Positions 60,662 to 64,000 of a DNA stretch of 64,000 bases are shown here, in pieces. The stretch is from Nitrosopumilus oxyclinae (GTDB lineage: Archaea; Thermoproteota; Nitrososphaeria; Nitrososphaerales; Nitrosopumilaceae). The position numbers were made by a program, and so were the translations under genes. The notes beneath the pieces were generated by a model that had not been told where the DNA came from, searched no databases, and saw only the letters and a program-made list of their open reading frames with translations. The stretch covers positions 1,206,187 through 1,270,186 of the forward strand of contig NZ_CP026994.1 in the NCBI RefSeq assembly GCF_013407165.1. Reading direction: 5' to 3'. How positions within the stretch are numbered: the first letter of the stretch is position 1; every line of letters begins with the position of its first letter.

Positions 60662-62755
60662 ATGCGACTTAGAAAATTCAGAGCCAGAGCATATCGTTGC
60701 ATACATGATTCTGGAGAGATAACAGTTGGTGATTTAGCAGCATTTGTTGGAAGAAATGAGAGTGGAAAAACTACAATTCTTCAAGCATTGACATTATTGA
60801 ATAGAGATGAACAAGTTTCAGAATTAGATCTTTGCGATGAAATGAATGAAGAGTTAAAAGATGAGATGCGATTAGCCGAGGGAGTATTTGATTTAAACCA
60901 ACATGAAATAAGCATCATTAAAGAAAAATTTCCAGGATTACCAGAAATTAAAAAAATTAAATTATTTAGAACAAATCAAAATCCCAGAGTCCAGTATGAA
61001 TTTGAAGATATTGAGCTTAGTGATGATAGTAATAAAGGTCTCAATTCATGGGAGAATTTCTCAAGACAAATATTTGGATTTTTAGATACTATTCCAAATC
61101 ATCTAAGAATACAAGTCGATACAAAATTCTTTGAGGAACAAGTTCCCAAAAATCAAGAAACTTTTGATAGTGGAATGGCAGAATTTAGTAATCAGTTTCA
61201 TGTAATTGCCATACAAGAACCCAAAGTAATTGAAGAGTGGGAAAAAATCTATGAAAGTCCTGAAAACCAATTTTCAAATCTTCTTAGTGGTGAAAGTGAA
61301 AAAACAGCATTGCAGAATTTTATTGCAGCAGAATTACATCCAAGATTTGTGTACTTTTCAGATTACAAAAAAATCTATGGGAATATCAATCTCAATGAAT
61401 ATCTAAGAGAGGAAAGAGGGGAGCGTGCAGATTCCATTGAATTTGTAGAGGAATTTGACAAGGCCGAAACTGTAAGAAATCTTTTCTATCTAGCAGAGTT
61501 AGACATTAAAGAGTTAGATGAGGTGAAAGAAAGTCCTTCAAAATGTATCAAGCTTCTCAATGCAGCAAGTAACAGATTATCTAAAAAACTAAATCCAGCA
61601 TGGAAAGGAGATCCAATTCATGTTGATTTGAGATATAATCCTGGAAATATAATGAGTGTAGTAATTTCTGATGTACATAAAGATGGAACCATCACCAATA
61701 CTGGTTTATTGAATAGAAGAGCAGAAGGTTTCAAATGGACATTCTCATTTATTGTAAATTTTGCTGCAGAAACACAAAGGGCAGAATTAAAAGAAGCAAT
61801 ATTACTTTTAGATGAACCTGCAAGAAACCTTCACCCAACACAGCAGATGGGAATTTCAGATTTATTGAAAAATTTAGCAGGTTCAAATCAAGTTTTGTAT
61901 GCAACACATTCACCATTCATGATATTTGATTATACACCTGGCAATTTACTTGTAGTTGAGTTAGATAAGAGAAAACATCTCAGTAGAATTTTTTATGATT
62001 ATTGGAATGCCGATGATAAAACACTAACACCAATTTTGTATGGACTTTGTAGAGGACAAGTAGAAGCTATAGTGGATAGAGAAATAGGAACAAATTCCAG
62101 ACCAATAATCATCGTTGAGACAATATCTGATTCCATGTATCTTAATGCATTTGACAAATTCCTACAGGATCCAAACATTTCAATGAATCCTCTTAATGTG
62201 ATTGCAGCATATAATAAAAATTCAGTTTTACCATTAGCGATATTTTACAGAAATCACGGGTATAGGACATTTGTTTTACTAGATAATTCTGAAGAATCTA
62301 AACAAATCTCAGCCCAATTGGTTTCAAATGAATTTTCATCAATACAGACTATATTTTTTGAAAGAGAAGGGAAAAAATTAGAATCAATTGAAGACTATAT
62401 TGCACTTGAAGATTATTTGTACCCAGTAAACCAAACCTATGAAATCAAGCTTAGGCAAGAGGGTTTTTCAAATCTTACACCTCAAGACGTCATATCTAAA
62501 GAGGGTAAAGGGATTATAGAAAAATTAAGAAAAATATGGCAAGAACATAGTGATGATGATTGGGAAGAATTTGACAATGAAGAAATAACCAGATACATTT
62601 GTGAAAAGATTGCCCTTGAGGAGACAGATTTCTTATCAGATAAAACCAAAGATCAATTTAGATCATTGTATAGACTAATTGCTGAACGAATTAGACAATA
62701 TCAAAATGTAGCTACAAAATCAGACTTTGATAAATTTCAGAAGGCCAAGGCTTAA
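60662..62755 (+). CDS. OLD-family ATPase with Toprim-like C-terminus
   Basis: A 697-residue protein. An SMC/ABC-type ATPase (residues about 1-435) has Walker A GRNESGKTTILQAL (about 30-43), Walker B ILLLDEPARNLHP (about residue 380) and the H-loop ATHSPFMI. The C-terminal part looks Toprim-like: IIIVETISDSMYLNAF (Glu) and TFVLLDNSEES (only a single Asp of the usual DxD). OLD proteins act in DNA repair or in defence against phages. No UvrD-like partner as in Gabija is adjacent, so it is a solitary form. The start is ATG 60662. Confidence 0.8.
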   Translation: MRLRKFRARAYRCIHDSGEITVGDLAAFVGRNESGKTTILQALTLLNRDEQVSELDLCDEMNEELKDEMRLAEGVFDLNQHEISIIKEKFPGLPEIKKIKLFRTNQNPRVQYEFEDIELSDDSNKGLNSWENFSRQIFGFLDTIPNHLRIQVDTKFFEEQVPKNQETFDSGMAEFSNQFHVIAIQEPKVIEEWEKIYESPENQFSNLLSGESEKTALQNFIAAELHPRFVYFSDYKKIYGNINLNEYLREERGERADSIEFVEEFDKAETVRNLFYLAELDIKELDEVKESPSKCIKLLNAASNRLSKKLNPAWKGDPIHVDLRYNPGNIMSVVISDVHKDGTITNTGLLNRRAEGFKWTFSFIVNFAAETQRAELKEAILLLDEPARNLHPTQQMGISDLLKNLAGSNQVLYATHSPFMIFDYTPGNLLVVELDKRKHLSRIFYDYWNADDKTLTPILYGLCRGQVEAIVDREIGTNSRPIIIVETISDSMYLNAFDKFLQDPNISMNPLNVIAAYNKNSVLPLAIFYRNHGYRTFVLLDNSEESKQISAQLVSNEFSSIQTIFFEREGKKLESIEDYIALEDYLYPVNQTYEIKLRQEGFSNLTPQDVISKEGKGIIEKLRKIWQEHSDDDWEEFDNEEITRYICEKIALEETDFLSDKTKDQFRSLYRLIAERIRQYQNVATKSDFDKFQKAKA

Positions 62756-62837
62756 GATTTAAGAAGTTTGCTCATGAAAAACACTAAACTAAGAAATAGA
62801 AAACTGGGGAAAAATCTTTAAGGTTTAAGTGAGAGAA

Positions 62838-64000
62838 ATGAATTTAAAATTTATGAATAGATCCTCTACGGGAGGAATTATCCTTTCATTTGCATTATTA
62901 TTTTCCATAACAGTAATTTCACTTCCATCAGAAGCATATGCTGATGAGATATCAATTACAAGTGTTGCATTAGAAGAAACCTCAATATTAGAATTAAAGA
63001 ATGACTCAAAGGAAGAAGTCAATACTTTAAGAATTTGGCTTGGAAGTGATTTTAATTTTAAATCATTTAAAACTGAAAAAGGATGGACAGGGGAAAAAAA
63101 TTCACAAGGAGTAATAATTTTTACATCAACAGAATCCGTTAAACCAGGAGAATCTGTAAAGTTTGGTGTAAAAACCGATAAACCAAATCCTGCCATCAAC
63201 TGGAAAGTTCTTGATAAAAAAAATATTCAAATTGAAACTGGTATATCAGTTGCAAAAGAATTACCAGTAGTTAAAAATCCCAAACCAAATCAAAATACAG
63301 AAAATTCAAGTAAAAGTATGGGAGCAGAATCCACTTTCAGAGTAATTCCAGAGAAACCAAATGTAGGTTCATCAATTAGAGTTACAGGAGATAATTTTGG
63401 AGCATCACAAGAATTTGATTTCTACATAGATTCGAAAAAAATTGGTTCATTTGATACAGATGAAAATGGTCATTTTATGACTACAATGAAAATTCCAGTA
63501 GATCAAAAAGCAGACAGAATAGATTTCAAAATTAAAGATAAAGCAGGAGAAGAAAAGAAACTTAGTCTTAGAATAGGTGAAGTTGAGAATAGAATTCCCA
63601 TATCACAAGATATTCCACTTACAATTCAAGGAATTCCAAGTATCGTCAATAGAGGAGACTTGCTAGAAATATTTGGAACAGGTACTCCAGGTAAAGGAAT
63701 TACAATTACAATTAATTCTCCAGAGGGAGAAGTAATCAGAACAAGAACAGCAGAAGTTGATAGTAAGGGAAACTGGAAATTAGATCCACTTCTCGTTCCC
63801 TTAGATAGACCATTTGGAAAATATACCGGAGTAATTACAGATGGGAAATCAGACAAAACAATTAGTTGGACAGTAGAATCTGATAAAAAAATTATCATCA
63901 CTCCAACCAATTTAAAATTTGAGCCAGGAGAGATAATGAAATTCAACGGAACCGCAATTTCCAACAAATCAATTGAAATTGTATTAGAAGATCCATTAGG
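62838..64000 (+). CDS. Secreted protein with Ig-like repeats (3' truncated by window)
   Basis: The open frame starts at ATG 62838 and runs to the window edge (387 codons). A signal peptide covers about residues 1-37 (IILSFALLFSITVISLPSEAYA). The rest is a series of beta-domains with related patterns (VIPEKPNVGSSIRVTGDNFGASQEFDFYID, LTIQGIPSIVNRGDLLEIFGTGTPGKGITITI, ITPTNLKFEPGEIMKFNGTAI). This is a common plan of thaumarchaeal surface proteins. The C-terminus with any sorting tail is outside the window. Confidence 0.75.
   Translation, partial: MNLKFMNRSSTGGIILSFALLFSITVISLPSEAYADEISITSVALEETSILELKNDSKEEVNTLRIWLGSDFNFKSFKTEKGWTGEKNSQGVIIFTSTESVKPGESVKFGVKTDKPNPAINWKVLDKKNIQIETGISVAKELPVVKNPKPNQNTENSSKSMGAESTFRVIPEKPNVGSSIRVTGDNFGASQEFDFYIDSKKIGSFDTDENGHFMTTMKIPVDQKADRIDFKIKDKAGEEKKLSLRIGEVENRIPISQDIPLTIQGIPSIVNRGDLLEIFGTGTPGKGITITINSPEGEVIRTRTAEVDSKGNWKLDPLLVPLDRPFGKYTGVITDGKSDKTISWTVESDKKIIITPTNLKFEPGEIMKFNGTAISNKSIEIVLEDPL

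Noticed and set aside
60662-62755. Gabija defence system
   Set aside because: The required helicase partner (GajB) is missing; the flanking genes are unrelated.

Overview
The window is AT-rich, gene-dense DNA from an ammonia-oxidising archaeon of the Nitrososphaerota (Thaumarchaeota), most like Nitrosopumilus. The evidence is a eukaryote-type topoisomerase IB, archaeal DnaG, RadA, PsmA, Nop5/fibrillarin, eL21, eS30, Rpb4 and a TFE-beta-like factor, LysW-carrier amino-acid synthesis, the crotonyl/3-hydroxypropionyl-CoA hydratase plus ADP-forming acyl-CoA synthetase pair of the thaumarchaeal 3-hydroxypropionate/4-hydroxybutyrate cycle, and secreted cupredoxins, one with a PEFG sorting tail. Many genes have a TATA-like box about 25 bp before the start codon and no leader; only a few have a Shine-Dalgarno sequence.

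Layout. 1-8.3 kb: arginine/lysine synthesis on a carrier protein. It holds the argG end, LysW-1, an ArgX/LysX-type ligase, LysY, LysZ, LysJ, a LysM regulator, homocitrate synthase, LysW-2, a second ligase and LysK. LysW-2 ends in Gln instead of the expected Glu. 8.3-12.3 kb: DphB fused to DUF357, FAD synthetase, riboflavin kinase (both flavin enzymes with an N-terminal winged helix), DnaG and an A-type Fe-S carrier. 12.5-13.1 kb: a cupredoxin gene broken by an in-frame TAG. 13.1-16.1 kb: two carbon-fixation genes. 16-28.6 kb: glutamate dehydrogenase, proteasome alpha, a quinone-type methyltransferase, an MFS carrier, PII, TatA, an orphan DNA methyltransferase, an MrfA/Hrq1-like helicase, a short-chain dehydrogenase and topoisomerase IB.

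At 28648-28762 lies an elongator tRNA-Met with a 40-nt intron at a non-canonical place (30/31), supported by a bulge-helix-bulge that can be drawn from the sequence. The 3' end of this tRNA is repeated exactly (21 bp) at 35203-35223, so 28.76-35.22 kb looks like an accessory island integrated at the tRNA. It carries a pirin, an HxlR regulator, tiny zinc-binding proteins, a ribbon-helix-helix protein facing a winged-helix regulator across a repeated operator, a secreted cupredoxin protein and DUF488. From 35.4 to 40.4 kb follow a PEFG cupredoxin, a phasin-like protein with a 51-residue partner, an SPFH protein and several small membrane or zinc proteins.

40.4-64 kb is mostly housekeeping: a methyltransferase, a SirB1-like protein, tRNA-Ser(GCT), a phosphoesterase, an isocitrate-type dehydrogenase, the rlmN-eL21-rpoF-DUF655-ksgA-HemK-like run, RadA, eS30, a radical SAM protein, PyrK/PyrD, Nop5-fibrillarin, RNase HII, Trm1, an FtsJ-like methyltransferase and a TFE-beta-like protein. 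It ends with a solitary OLD-family ATPase/Toprim protein and the start of a secreted protein. RadA, Nop5 and the TFE-beta-like protein each carry a long repeat-built tail. I see no CRISPR array, rRNA, transposase or integrase. All functions are inferred from reading the sequence; no search was run.
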